Part shown: piece after piece, positions 17,008 to 25,790 of the stretch
Position numbering within the stretch: position 1 is the first letter of the stretch
Layout of the letters: every line of letters starts with the position of its first letter
NCBI GenBank assembly: GCA_021772935.1
Contig: JAJFLA010000002.1
Span: forward strand, 1-62,282
Length of the DNA: 62,282 bases
Direction of reading: 5' to 3'
Origin: Gammaproteobacteria bacterium
GTDB lineage: Bacteria; Pseudomonadota; Gammaproteobacteria; Xanthomonadales; SZUA-36
Translations under genes and position numbers: made by a program
The notes under the pieces: model-generated
Told to the model about the DNA's origin: nothing
Seen by the model: only the letters and a program-made list of their open reading frames with translations
The model's database searches: none

Positions 17008-17565
17008 AAAGTTTCCGATCACTTGTCTGCCAGTGCTTCCCGAGCTTTCCGGGTGAAATTGAACCCCCCATATGGGTTTTTTCTGGTGTTTCATGGCTTC
17101 ATTGAAACAGTGTGAAGATGTAGCCAGGTGAATGAAAGCCTGCGGCAGGGTAATCTCTTCGGTGTGGTCCTGTTGGAATGTTTCCATTTTGGCAAGCCCA
17201 TTAAACAAGGGGTCGGGTTGCAGCAGTTCGACCTGTCGTTGACTACGATCTTCTTTTCCAGTCGAAACCTCAGCACCGTACAACAGGCCGATGACCTGGT
17301 GGCCGAAACAAATACCCAGCACTGGTATATCAAGCACACGCAAAGCTTCGAAATCCACCAAAAAATTAGTGCCCGTGTCGCAAATCAGTGCTGGGTTACC
17401 GCTGATAATAAAGGCGTCCGGTGGGTCATTTGCGATACCTGGCAGTTGTGGGGGGCGTATCAAGTAGGGCTCGGCGCCCAGTTCCGCAAGTATACGGCTG
17501 ATGTCGGCTACCTTGCTGCTACTGCAGTCAACGATGGCGATTTTTGCATTGATAGTCGTCATCAT
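16969..17565 (-). CDS. Class I glutamine amidotransferase (GuaA-GATase-like)
   Basis: 198 aa, a single GATase domain. The nucleophile is in GICFGHQ (residue ~88) and the His-Glu pair in VQFHPES. It most resembles the stand-alone amidotransferase subunit of GMP synthase, but no synthetase partner is adjacent, and it lies tail-to-tail with the RpiR regulator within the muropeptide island. GatD-type amidotransferases that amidate peptidoglycan D-Glu belong to the same superfamily, and gamma-glutamyl hydrolases have related folds, so a role on D-isoglutamine of muropeptides is conceivable but not shown. Confidence 0.72.
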   Translation of the reverse strand: MMTTINAKIAIVDCSSSKVADISRILAELGAEPYLIRPPQLPGIANDPPDAFIISGNPALICDTGTNFLVDFEALRVLDIPVLGICFGHQVIGLLYGAEVSTGKEDRSQRQVELLQPDPLFNGLAKMETFQQDHTEEITLPQAFIHLATSSHCFNEAMKHQKKPIWGVQFHPESSGSTGRQVIGNFLKTLNCFTAKCQ

Positions 17566-17854
17566 TCATCCTCTCATGCATTGCCTGTTTGGTCTTTGAA
17601 TCCATTTGGAGAGTGGAGGTCTGTCAACTCATCTTAACTCGGGTGCCGACGAATGACGATAGGCTCATCCGCCTCCATCAGACTTTGGGTAGCAGTGGCC
17701 TTGTGTTGTATGAAGAGGCCATAATGGGTAAGTTCTCGGTTGCGATAAAAAAATAATATATTGCATATGAACGTGTTTTGCAGGAATATTTAATTACTGT
17801 ACTTATAACAACAATTGAGTGCTTATCAACACCCACAAGAGCAGATAAAAAAGC

Positions 17855-19231
17855 ATGTCGACTAACTGGTTAACTGTCTTGCCCCCGCTGGTTGCGATCG
17901 TCGTGGTGTTGTGGCGGCGTGAGGTTATTCTCGCACTTTTCATGGCAGTCTTTACCTCGGAGTTACTACAACAATCATCTGTTTTTCTGGGTATCCCGCT
18001 ATCCGGGCTGGCCACACTGGAAAGGATCATTGAAGTATTTGAGGATAAGGATAATGCACGCATCCTGATTTTTAGCCTGATGATTGGTGCCTTGCTCGCA
18101 TTTATCCGTCAATCCGGTGGCGTGACTGCCATGGTCAGTTCAATTATCCGGCGTGGGATTGCACGAAATCCGAGGCAGGCGGCCTTGTTAGCATCAGGCG
18201 TGGGTGTTGCGGTTTTTGTGGAATCCAACCTGAGTGTCCTGACTGCTGGCATATTGTCCCGTGGCATCTTCGATCGTTTCGGTTTAAGCCGTGCCAAGCT
18301 GGCCTATATTATTGACAGTACATCGGCACCGATATGCATCTTAATCCTGTTGAACGCCTGGGGTGCCTATATCCTGATATTACTAAACAGTTACGAATTT
18401 GAGGTGACCGCAGCCCAGGTTTTGTGGGGCACAATTCCGTTGAATTTTTATGCGTTGGTAACACTGCTAATCGTGCTGTTCACGGCTTGGACAGGAAAAT
18501 ATTTTGGTCCCTTGGCAAGAAGTGAAGTTAAGGCAAACAATGTCGACGCTGCGCAATTGCAGATTGAAGCAACACATCCGGCCTACATGTTGGTACCGTT
18601 GATCGTAATGGTTGTCGGTATGATCGGTTTTATGATCTGGACTGGTGATGGCGTAATGGCTAACGGTAGCGGTTCCCGCTCGGTACTGTACGCGACTGCC
18701 CTTGCTTGTCTTGTTGCTTATTTGATGATGATTGCCGGTGGCAGATTCAACCATATCAAACTGGTAAAAATTGGTTTTGAAGGCATGGGTGAGTTGTTGC
18801 CGCTGGTAACAATTGTGTTGTTCTCCCTGGCGCTCGGTTCAAGCCTCAAGGATCTTGGGACCGGTATATTCATCGCCGGACTGGTGGGGGATTTTCTTCC
18901 CCTGTACATGGTCGTTCCTATGCTATTCCTGGCTGGGGCACTGATTTCTTTCTCAACTGGAACCTCCTGGGGCACGTTTGCGATTCTGATCCCTATCGGC
19001 GTGCCGTTGATTCAGACCCTGGGTCTGCCACCCTCTCTGGTACTCGCCGCGATACTTGGCGGTGGTGTCTTTGGTGATCACTGTTCACCGATTTCCGACA
19101 CAACAGCCGTTTCTTCCATTGCATCGGGCTGTGACATCCTTGAGCATGTAAGAACACAATTACCCTATGCGTTGGTCGCCGGTTTCATCACACTGCTGAT
19201 TTATATGGCCGTGAGTCTGGTTTATTTGTAA
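17855..19231 (+). CDS. NhaC-family Na+/H+ antiporter
   Basis: 458 aa, about 11-12 hydrophobic helices with SGVGVAVFVESNLSVLTAG, IDSTSAPICILI and GGGVFGDHCSPISDTT, the last being the NhaC signature. Members exchange Na+ for H+ or for organic acids. It is the first gene of a plus-strand run (antiporter, serine hydrolase, alanine racemase). Na+ extrusion could support the Na+-coupled SSS symporter later in the island (inference). The preceding 289 bp contain no gene; they are AT-rich near 17745-17820 and hold a degenerate operator-like GAATATTTAATTA at 17784. Confidence 0.87.
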   Translation: MSTNWLTVLPPLVAIVVVLWRREVILALFMAVFTSELLQQSSVFLGIPLSGLATLERIIEVFEDKDNARILIFSLMIGALLAFIRQSGGVTAMVSSIIRRGIARNPRQAALLASGVGVAVFVESNLSVLTAGILSRGIFDRFGLSRAKLAYIIDSTSAPICILILLNAWGAYILILLNSYEFEVTAAQVLWGTIPLNFYALVTLLIVLFTAWTGKYFGPLARSEVKANNVDAAQLQIEATHPAYMLVPLIVMVVGMIGFMIWTGDGVMANGSGSRSVLYATALACLVAYLMMIAGGRFNHIKLVKIGFEGMGELLPLVTIVLFSLALGSSLKDLGTGIFIAGLVGDFLPLYMVVPMLFLAGALISFSTGTSWGTFAILIPIGVPLIQTLGLPPSLVLAAILGGGVFGDHCSPISDTTAVSSIASGCDILEHVRTQLPYALVAGFITLLIYMAVSLVYL

Positions 19232-19292
19232 ACAGGGCAGCTTCTACTAAATGTATATTGAATATCGTGACTTAAGGAGGAAAGGCTTCCAG

Positions 19293-20930
19293 ATGATGTA
19301 CCCGGAAATTGATATGCCTGCGTGCCAGGTGGGAAATGGATCTGTATTGACCTGGCTCAGATGGCCAGTGTGTTCACTACTGCTGTTGTGCGCATCAGGT
19401 CCCTGGGCGGCTGAGCGCGAGGGCATCAGTGATGAAGCACTGGGGAAGCTGACCGGGCGGGCAATGTCGGAGTTTAGTGTGCCAGGCATGGCCATTGGCA
19501 TCGTCAAGGCTAATAAAATCGTGCTTGCGAAGGGTTTCGGTGTCCGGGAACTTGGCAAGGCGGGCAAGATTGATTCGGACACCTTGTTTAAGATCGCATC
19601 CAACAGCAAAGCATTTACGACCGCGGCATTAGCCATCCTGGTTGAGGATGGATTGATTTCATGGGACGGCCTGGTTATTGATTATATTCCAGAATTTCGT
19701 ATGCATGATCCGTGGGTGACTGCCGGGTTCACAGTGACGGACCTACTGACACACCGCAGTGGTTTGCAGAGTTTCGTCGGTGACATGTTACTGTGGCCGG
19801 AACCCAATTCATTCACACGTGCAGATATCATTCATGCCCTTCGGTATTTTAAACCGGTCAGCGGTTTTCGTACCGAGTACGCCTACGATAACCTGCTGTA
19901 CATCGTAGCCGGTGAGATTGTTCCGCGTGTCAGTGATAAGTCCTGGGGCGAGTTTGTCGAGAGTCGGATCATGCGGCCGGCAGGGATGAAACGCTGCTTC
20001 GCCAGCAAGATACCAAAAAAGGAAATGAAAAATATAGCCGCGCCCCACGGTGTGATCGAAGGACAATTGTCGGTGATTGAACGTGGACGGATACCTCGTC
20101 AGCCACCGATATCGGCGGCGGCTGGTGGGGTTGTTTGCAGTCTGGATGACATGCTGACCTGGGCCATGATTCAGTTAAACCGGGGTGCCACCACAACGGG
20201 GCTGAAGTTGTTCAGTGCAGCACAGAGTGAGGAATTGTGGCAGCCGCGTACACTGAGAACTGTGAGTGAACGTGATTTTAAGTTTTACAGGACACATTTT
20301 AAGGCTTACGGCCTCGGTTGGCGCCTGGCTGATGTACACGGGTTCAAGCAAGTGTCACATACTGGAACACTGGCTGGGATGAAGTCTTATGTTGTTCTCA
20401 TCCCGGAGCTGGAACTGGGTATCGTGCTGCTTAGCAACGGCTCGAGCTCCACTGCACGCTCGGCGGTGATGAATACGATTGTGCGTTCGTTCATGCCGGT
20501 TGAACAAGTGGATTGGATACAAGTTCTTACGGATGAAATAGAAGCCAGGAGACAGGAAGAGGAATTGACTGCGACCGGTGCGGAACAAGCAGCTGAAGCA
20601 CCAGCAAAAAAAGTGCTGGAGGCTTGTTGTGTGCCTGATTATTCGCTGTTCACCGGCCGTTACCGGGACCCGTGGTTTGGGGATGTGACGATTCACCTGA
20701 AAGAAGATAAGCTGATCTTCACATCAGACAGATCCCCGAAACTTCTGGGCGACATGTTTCACCATGACGGCAACCGTTTTGTGGTTCGTTGGGTTGACAG
20801 GACGCTGGAGGCCGATGCTTACGTCCTGTTTGAGAGGGACGGAGATGGCCGGACCATTGCCATGAGTATGTCAAAGCTCGATGATGGTGATTTTGATTTT
20901 GAGGATCTCAATTTCTCTTGGGTAGAGTGA
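19293..20930 (+). CDS. Serine hydrolase of the class C beta-lactamase/DD-peptidase fold
   Basis: About 545 aa from the ATG at 19293, chosen because AAGGAGG (19274-19280) precedes it; an in-frame ATG exists at 19251. A signal peptide (LLLLCASGPWAA) sends it out of the cytoplasm. The catalytic SxxK is SNSK, the tyrosine motif YDN in YAYDNLLY, and HTGTLAGM replaces KTG. The C-terminal ~100 residues fit a DUF3471-type beta domain. Relatives include AmpH, D-aminopeptidases and esterases. The gene after it encodes alanine racemase, and the region handles muropeptides, so release of D-amino acids from peptidoglycan peptides is the likely job. Confidence 0.83.
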   Translation: MMYPEIDMPACQVGNGSVLTWLRWPVCSLLLLCASGPWAAEREGISDEALGKLTGRAMSEFSVPGMAIGIVKANKIVLAKGFGVRELGKAGKIDSDTLFKIASNSKAFTTAALAILVEDGLISWDGLVIDYIPEFRMHDPWVTAGFTVTDLLTHRSGLQSFVGDMLLWPEPNSFTRADIIHALRYFKPVSGFRTEYAYDNLLYIVAGEIVPRVSDKSWGEFVESRIMRPAGMKRCFASKIPKKEMKNIAAPHGVIEGQLSVIERGRIPRQPPISAAAGGVVCSLDDMLTWAMIQLNRGATTTGLKLFSAAQSEELWQPRTLRTVSERDFKFYRTHFKAYGLGWRLADVHGFKQVSHTGTLAGMKSYVVLIPELELGIVLLSNGSSSTARSAVMNTIVRSFMPVEQVDWIQVLTDEIEARRQEEELTATGAEQAAEAPAKKVLEACCVPDYSLFTGRYRDPWFGDVTIHLKEDKLIFTSDRSPKLLGDMFHHDGNRFVVRWVDRTLEADAYVLFERDGDGRTIAMSMSKLDDGDFDFEDLNFSWVE

Positions 20931-20967
20931 TGAATCTATTTGCCAATCCCCCAGTTCCAATGCAACC

Positions 20968-22056
20968 GTGCCAAAGCTGATGCGTCCCACGACTGCATGC
21001 GTCAATTTGGGTGCCATCGTTAATAATTACCGGCTTGCCGGGCGTTACGCGCCCGCGTCAAGCAGTGTCGCTGTGATCAAGGCGAATGCCTATGGTCATG
21101 GCCTGGTGGATGTCGCGAAGGCACTTCAGTCAGAGGCGCCGGCTTTTGCGGTCGCCTTTTTTGATGAGGCTGTTCAGTTGAGGGATGCGGGCATCAGCAA
21201 ACCAATCCTGGTGTTACAGGGTGTCAACTGTGCTGCTGATATTGCCGAAGCTGTGGCCAGGGACTTCTGGTTGCTGTTGCATCATCAGCGACAAATTGAA
21301 TGGGTTCTTGCTTCAAAATTAGTCGCTCCGGTCAAAGTCTGGTTAAAGATTGAAACCGGCATGCATCGCCTGGGTCTTGTGCCCGAAGCAATCGATCAAG
21401 TCTGTGCAGACCTGTTGAACTCATCCAATGTCCAACAGGGTTTGGTGCTGTGTACCCAACTAGCTTGTGCCGATGATCTCGCTAACCCCATGACCATGCG
21501 GCAGGTAAGTACGATACGATCCTACGCTCAAAAGCATAATCTCGCCCTCAGTATTGCCAATTCAGCAGCTATCCTGGGTTGGCCGGAAACTCACGCTGAT
21601 TGGAACAGGCCAGGTTATATGCTGTATGGCAACAGTCCGATGGGTGGCGGCTCATTCGGATTGAATCCGGCTATGACCATGAAATCCGAAATCATCGACA
21701 TCAAGAATATCCCGCCAGGCGGTGGCACTGGTTACGGACTTGACTGGGTAGCCAATAAGCAATCAGTAGTAGGCACGGTGGCTATTGGTTATGGAGATGG
21801 TTATCCGCGTCATGCACCGAATGGCACGCCTGTGCTGGTGAACGGCCAGGGTGCACCCCTGGTTGGCCGGGTTTCAATGGACCTGATTAGTGTGGATCTG
21901 ACGAAGCTTGAAAAAGTGGAAGTCGGCGATCCGGTGGAACTTTGGGGGCAAGACCTCAGTGTCAATGAGGTGGCTGCGGCTGCGGGTACCATTGGTTATG
22001 AAATTCTTGCCGGTCTGACCGGTCGTGTTCCGTTGGTCTATCAGACTGAAGATTGA
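20968..22056 (+). CDS. alr: Alanine racemase
   Basis: 362 aa, normal length for the fold-III PLP enzyme. PLP lysine K38 lies in VIKANAYGHG, the second catalytic base is probably the Tyr of GTGYGLDW (~residue 256), and GYGDGYPR and GRVSMDL follow. It interconverts L- and D-alanine in the cytoplasm. Two starts compete: GTG at 20968 and ATG at 20980, neither with a good ribosome site. In this context it may serve as the catabolic racemase (DadX role) using D-alanine released by the serine hydrolase and LD-carboxypeptidase. Confidence 0.92.
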   Translation: MPKLMRPTTACVNLGAIVNNYRLAGRYAPASSSVAVIKANAYGHGLVDVAKALQSEAPAFAVAFFDEAVQLRDAGISKPILVLQGVNCAADIAEAVARDFWLLLHHQRQIEWVLASKLVAPVKVWLKIETGMHRLGLVPEAIDQVCADLLNSSNVQQGLVLCTQLACADDLANPMTMRQVSTIRSYAQKHNLALSIANSAAILGWPETHADWNRPGYMLYGNSPMGGGSFGLNPAMTMKSEIIDIKNIPPGGGTGYGLDWVANKQSVVGTVAIGYGDGYPRHAPNGTPVLVNGQGAPLVGRVSMDLISVDLTKLEKVEVGDPVELWGQDLSVNEVAAAAGTIGYEILAGLTGRVPLVYQTED

Positions 22057-22087
22057 ATCAGTAATTAATATAAAGTATTACAATGAT

Positions 22088-23500
22088 TTAACGAATTTGT
22101 TTAATGTTATACATCAAATCAATATACTTGGACTCACGCGAACCATATAGTGGGATAAAGGGGGTGACCGATACACCATTCAGAAGGCCCTCGTAGTACT
22201 CCCCATTTGCATCTGTATAGCGGAATACAGACACATCGTGGATAACATAGGGCTGCCCATCCACCTTTCCGATATACATTAGTACGTGTCCTGGAACGTA
22301 GATCAGGTCGCCCACATCCATCCCGTGCAGGATCTGCAGTTTTTCTTCCAGGGTACTGGCTGGGCCAAAACGAGTGTTTTCTCCGAAGGTTCCAGAGCCC
22401 TGCTGGCCGGTATTGCGGGGCATCTGGATACCAAAGGTCTTGTAGATTTCCATCACAAACCCGGTGCAGTCCCGCGCATTGTTGGAATGACCCCAGCCAT
22501 AGCGTTCACCCAGGAACTTGAATGCCTGATGGATGATGTTTTCCCGGGTGAAGGGGATGTATCCCTTGTTGACATCCTTGTTGCGAGCAATGAGTGCTGG
22601 TTTGATTTCCAGCTTGCCCGTACTGTTTCGTACCGGCAGCAACACGGTGAAACTTGTGTAAGGATTTTGACCGTACAGTCGGTTGTTTTCGATCGCTCGG
22701 TCTGCCAGTGGGAGGCGTACGCCCATGTCGAGCTGTAGTTCTGAAAGAACAGTGATCTCGGGGTTGTATGCTGTTATTACCTTGTCTCCTGTTATGACAA
22801 GAAAACGTGCTGCATTTTTATATTCCAATATAGTCTGACGGTCTCCAATAGCAATATCCTTGCTTTTGACCCATGCCGCGTAATTGTAAGACTGTACGAA
22901 CGACCACTCACGGTTGGCGCTGACATGCAGCACAGCCAACGCATCACCTGGGAACAGGCCGTTTTCCTGAAATCGGTCCAGATTCTGGTTTTCACGCGAT
23001 TTGTAGAAGCTATCATCGGTCGGATAAGTGCGCATATCTGAGCGGGTTACAACAAGCGCGAACTGGACCCGGACCGACTCGCCAATATTTTCCAGACCAA
23101 GCTCAGCCGTATATTTCCCGTAGCCTTCCGAGTTCAGAATTTCACCATTGACGTGATAGAGCTCAGATTTGTAGGGCTTGCTAATGGCCTGAATGCTTTC
23201 CTTGACTTGCTGGCCCGAGAGCAGATCGGGGAAAAGGTCAAGGTCCACCATATGTTGGTCGGTGCTAAATACCCTGTTATTGAATTCCGATATCTCTGTC
23301 TCGGTTTTCAGTACCTTTCGATTCTTTTCCAATTGTTCAACCCAGAAACTTGCTGATAAGTGCATTTCTTCAATTCCGATGACATCTGTGGACCATGTTC
23401 CAGGCTGCGTGCTTTCCTGTTGCAAGATTTCTGCAGCACTACAGGTAGCACTACAGATGCTCACTAATAAACTACATAAAATGAATTTAGTTATTCTCAT
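22088..23500 (-). CDS. NlpC/P60 peptidoglycan endopeptidase with SH3 domains
   Basis: 470 aa with signal peptide (to ~A23). The order is a helical N-terminal domain, two SH3b-like beta regions (~140-300) and the C-terminal NlpC/P60 domain with catalytic C345 (ARDCTGF), H405 (PGHVLMY) and H421 (VIHDVS). This arrangement matches YkfC-type gamma-D-glutamyl-L-diamino acid endopeptidases, which cut muropeptide stems after L-Ala-gamma-D-Glu. The product L-Ala-D-Glu is the substrate of the epimerase at 25787. It is transcribed divergently from the LD-carboxypeptidase gene, sharing an intergenic region with two palindromes. Confidence 0.85.
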   Translation of the reverse strand: MRITKFILCSLLVSICSATCSAAEILQQESTQPGTWSTDVIGIEEMHLSASFWVEQLEKNRKVLKTETEISEFNNRVFSTDQHMVDLDLFPDLLSGQQVKESIQAISKPYKSELYHVNGEILNSEGYGKYTAELGLENIGESVRVQFALVVTRSDMRTYPTDDSFYKSRENQNLDRFQENGLFPGDALAVLHVSANREWSFVQSYNYAAWVKSKDIAIGDRQTILEYKNAARFLVITGDKVITAYNPEITVLSELQLDMGVRLPLADRAIENNRLYGQNPYTSFTVLLPVRNSTGKLEIKPALIARNKDVNKGYIPFTRENIIHQAFKFLGERYGWGHSNNARDCTGFVMEIYKTFGIQMPRNTGQQGSGTFGENTRFGPASTLEEKLQILHGMDVGDLIYVPGHVLMYIGKVDGQPYVIHDVSVFRYTDANGEYYEGLLNGVSVTPFIPLYGSRESKYIDLMYNIKQIR

Positions 23501-23599
23501 TTATCGACCATCACAGCAGGCTTAAATAGAGTTTAATCGTTTCCCCGCATGTATCGATAGACAGGGGTGTTGAATAAAATTTTAATCCGTCTGTTATCA

Positions 23600-23649
23600 T
23601 TGATGAATATATAATGGAACGCTAGCATTCCAATAAGAATAAATTATTC
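23600..23649. promoter_or_regulatory. Divergent promoter region with operator GAATAAATTATTC
   Basis: Plus strand: TTGATG (23600-23605), 17 bp, TAGCAT (23623-23628). Minus strand: TATATT is preceded 16 bp away by TTGGAA. A perfect inverted repeat GAATAA-A-TTATTC occupies 23637-23649, just downstream of the plus-strand -10 box. A second near-perfect palindrome GGAACGCTAGCATTCC lies at 23616-23631. The first palindrome is repeated exactly at 26983 and nearly at 28154, so it is probably the binding site of the island's regulator. The promoter boxes are moderate matches. Confidence 0.55.
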
Positions 23650-23696
23650 TAAACGCGCTGGCCGATGGCTGCAAATCTATATTGAAGGAATACCAG

Positions 23697-24635
23697 GTGA
23701 CTGGACAGATAAAACCAAGAAGACTGGCCACTGGGGCAAAAATTGGCATCATCAGTCCTTCATATTGGTTGGAACAGGAACGACTGGCGCGTGCTGTTAA
23801 GGTTTTTGAGGACGTGGGTTATAAAGTGGTCTTGGGGAAAAACACTGGCTTGAGAGAAAACAAGTGTGCCGGATCACCCCGACAAAGGGCCGAGGACATC
23901 ATGGCCATGTTTGAAGATGTAACGGTCAATGCCATCATTTGCGCTCGAGGGGGGTATGGTGTTAACCGGGTCTTACCATTGCTGGACTATGACAGCATCA
24001 GGGAGAAACCCAAAATATTCATCGGCTACAGCGATATCACCGGATGTTTAACTTCATTCGCTCAAAAATCCAAGCTGGTCACATTTCATGGGCCGATGTT
24101 AACGACCTTTGGGGAACAAACGATTGATTACAATTTGCATGTCTTTCAGCAGGTGTTATCCGGCCAGAATGACATACGTATAAGGTCTACACAGGCTTGC
24201 CGGGCGCGTAGTCTTAAACCCGGTTGTGCCAGGGGCCCGCTGTGGGGTGGCAACCTTAGCCTGGTGATTGATAGGTTGGGCACGAAAGATCAGATTGATA
24301 CCCGGGGGTCGATTCTGTTTTTAGAGGAGATCGATGAAAAGTTATACGCTTTTGAGCGCATGATGCTGCATTTACACAACAGTGGCAGCCTTGATCAAAT
24401 CAAGGGTCTTATAATAGGGGAGGCGTTGGAAATGGGCGATAGTGAAGTTCCATTTGGAAAGGATATTGATGAAATCGTGCTCGATGTGTGCAGTGACCTG
24501 GATATTCCCATCATCAGTAATTTCCCCTGTGGACATGGTGATTATCAGGCTACTCTACCTGTCTCCCATGAAGTTGAAATTCACGCTGATGCCGAGGATC
24601 CCCATATTCTGATCCCCGAATCACCTGTTATTTGA
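23697..24635 (+). CDS. ldcA: Muramoyl-tetrapeptide LD-carboxypeptidase (S66)
   Basis: About 312 aa. The S66 fold is shown by IGIISPS near the N-terminus, ARGGYG, the nucleophile Ser in GYSDIT, the Glu in LFLEEIDEK and the His in FPCGHGDYQATLP. The enzyme removes the terminal D-Ala of tetrapeptide stems in the cytoplasm. GTG at 23697 is chosen because GAAGGA stands seven bases before it; a TTG at 23682 is also in frame. The SpmA-like gene follows after 19 bp. The operator palindrome lies 47 bp upstream, so the gene is probably regulated with the epimerase and the TonB receptor. Confidence 0.9.
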   Translation: MTGQIKPRRLATGAKIGIISPSYWLEQERLARAVKVFEDVGYKVVLGKNTGLRENKCAGSPRQRAEDIMAMFEDVTVNAIICARGGYGVNRVLPLLDYDSIREKPKIFIGYSDITGCLTSFAQKSKLVTFHGPMLTTFGEQTIDYNLHVFQQVLSGQNDIRIRSTQACRARSLKPGCARGPLWGGNLSLVIDRLGTKDQIDTRGSILFLEEIDEKLYAFERMMLHLHNSGSLDQIKGLIIGEALEMGDSEVPFGKDIDEIVLDVCSDLDIPIISNFPCGHGDYQATLPVSHEVEIHADAEDPHILIPESPVI

Positions 24636-24654
24636 CAAGAAACAAGGAAAAGGA

Positions 24655-25245
24655 ATGCTTAATTACATCTGGTTCGGAATGATGGCGATCAGCGTTGTTG
24701 CCGGCATCTTCACCGGGAAAATTGACGCCGTAACAGAAGCAGCGATCAATATGTCAAGGCTGGCGGTTGAAATATCCATTGGTCTGATTGGAATCATGGC
24801 CCTTTGGCTCGGAATTATGAAAATTGCCGAGGCATCAGGTTTGATTAAAATTATAGCCAGGGGCTTAAGGCCCATTACCATCCGTCTGTTTCCCGATGTT
24901 CCTGAAGATCATCCTGCGATTGGATCAATTGTGCTTAACATGGCAGCCAATATGCTGGGACTGGGGAACGCGGCAACCCCCCTGGGGCTTAAAGCCATGG
25001 CGGAGTTGCAGGAACTGAACCCACAAAAAGATACCGCGACCAATGCCATGGTAATGTTCCTGGCGATCAATACATCCAGTGTTCAACTGATTGTGCCGGC
25101 AACCGTGGTCGCTTTGATGGGAGTGGCAGTCAGTCAGATATTTATCACCACCATACTGGCCACGCTCTGCTCGACAATAACTGCTATTTTTATGGTCAGG
25201 ATGCTGCAGAAAATGAAGCGGTTTTCAGTGGAAAATGCATCATGA
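24655..25245 (+). CDS. SpmA-like nucleoside-recognition (Gate) membrane protein
   Basis: 196 aa, about five hydrophobic helices. SPM-A features include AAINMSRLAVEISIGLIGIMALWLG and NMAANMLGLGNAATPLGLKAM, with the family's conserved Asn/Gly-rich loop. The ribosome site AAGGAAAAGGA precedes the ATG. SpmA and SpmB were named for spore core dehydration in Bacillus, but Gate-domain pairs also occur in non-sporulating bacteria, where their cargo is unknown. Sandwiched between LD-carboxypeptidase and dipeptide epimerase, the pair is a candidate carrier for murein peptides (inference). Confidence 0.83.
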   Translation: MLNYIWFGMMAISVVAGIFTGKIDAVTEAAINMSRLAVEISIGLIGIMALWLGIMKIAEASGLIKIIARGLRPITIRLFPDVPEDHPAIGSIVLNMAANMLGLGNAATPLGLKAMAELQELNPQKDTATNAMVMFLAINTSSVQLIVPATVVALMGVAVSQIFITTILATLCSTITAIFMVRMLQKMKRFSVENAS

Positions 25246-25790
25246 TTGAGTCTTTTGTAGAGAGCTTGAATTTTGGTTCGAAATTTATTATTCCACTTTT
25301 GCTCGTGGGTATCCCCATGTACGCCCTCAGTGTCAGGAAAGTCAAAGTTTATGAAGTATTTGTCGAAGGCGCCAAGGATGGGTTCAGTATTGCGGTCAGA
25401 ATTATTCCCTACCTGGTGGCAATTCTGGTGGCTGTGGGCATGTTTCGGGCATCGGGTGCACTGGATTTATTACTGAATTTTCTCTCCCCTGTACTGGTAT
25501 TCATCGGTTTTCCGCCCGAAAACCTCCCGCTGGCGCTGATGCGTCCCTTGTCCGGAAGCGGTTCGTTGGGGTTGCTGACCGACCTGGTGAATCAACACGG
25601 TGCTGATTCGCTGACTGCAAAAATCGGCGCGACCATGTTTGGGTCTTCGGAAACTACGTTTTATGTACTCGCGGTGTATTTCGGCTCAGTCAGTATCAGT
25701 CGCAGTCGTCATGCTCTCATAGCGGGTTTGACGGCCGATGCAGTGGGCGCACTCAGTGCGGTGTATTTTTGTAAATTGCTACTTACTTAG
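25242..25790 (+). CDS. SpmB-like nucleoside-recognition (Gate) membrane protein
   Basis: 182 aa, the partner of the preceding SpmA-like protein. It contains GAKDGFSIAVRIIPYLVAILVA-type amphipathic and TM segments, LMRPLSGSGSLGLL and GSSETTFYVLAVYFGSVS, all typical of SpmB. Its ATG overlaps the SpmA-like stop as ATGA, so the two are made together and probably form one membrane complex. The 3' end overlaps the convergent epimerase gene by 4 bp. Confidence 0.83.
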   Translation: MIESFVESLNFGSKFIIPLLLVGIPMYALSVRKVKVYEVFVEGAKDGFSIAVRIIPYLVAILVAVGMFRASGALDLLLNFLSPVLVFIGFPPENLPLALMRPLSGSGSLGLLTDLVNQHGADSLTAKIGATMFGSSETTFYVLAVYFGSVSISRSRHALIAGLTADAVGALSAVYFCKLLLT

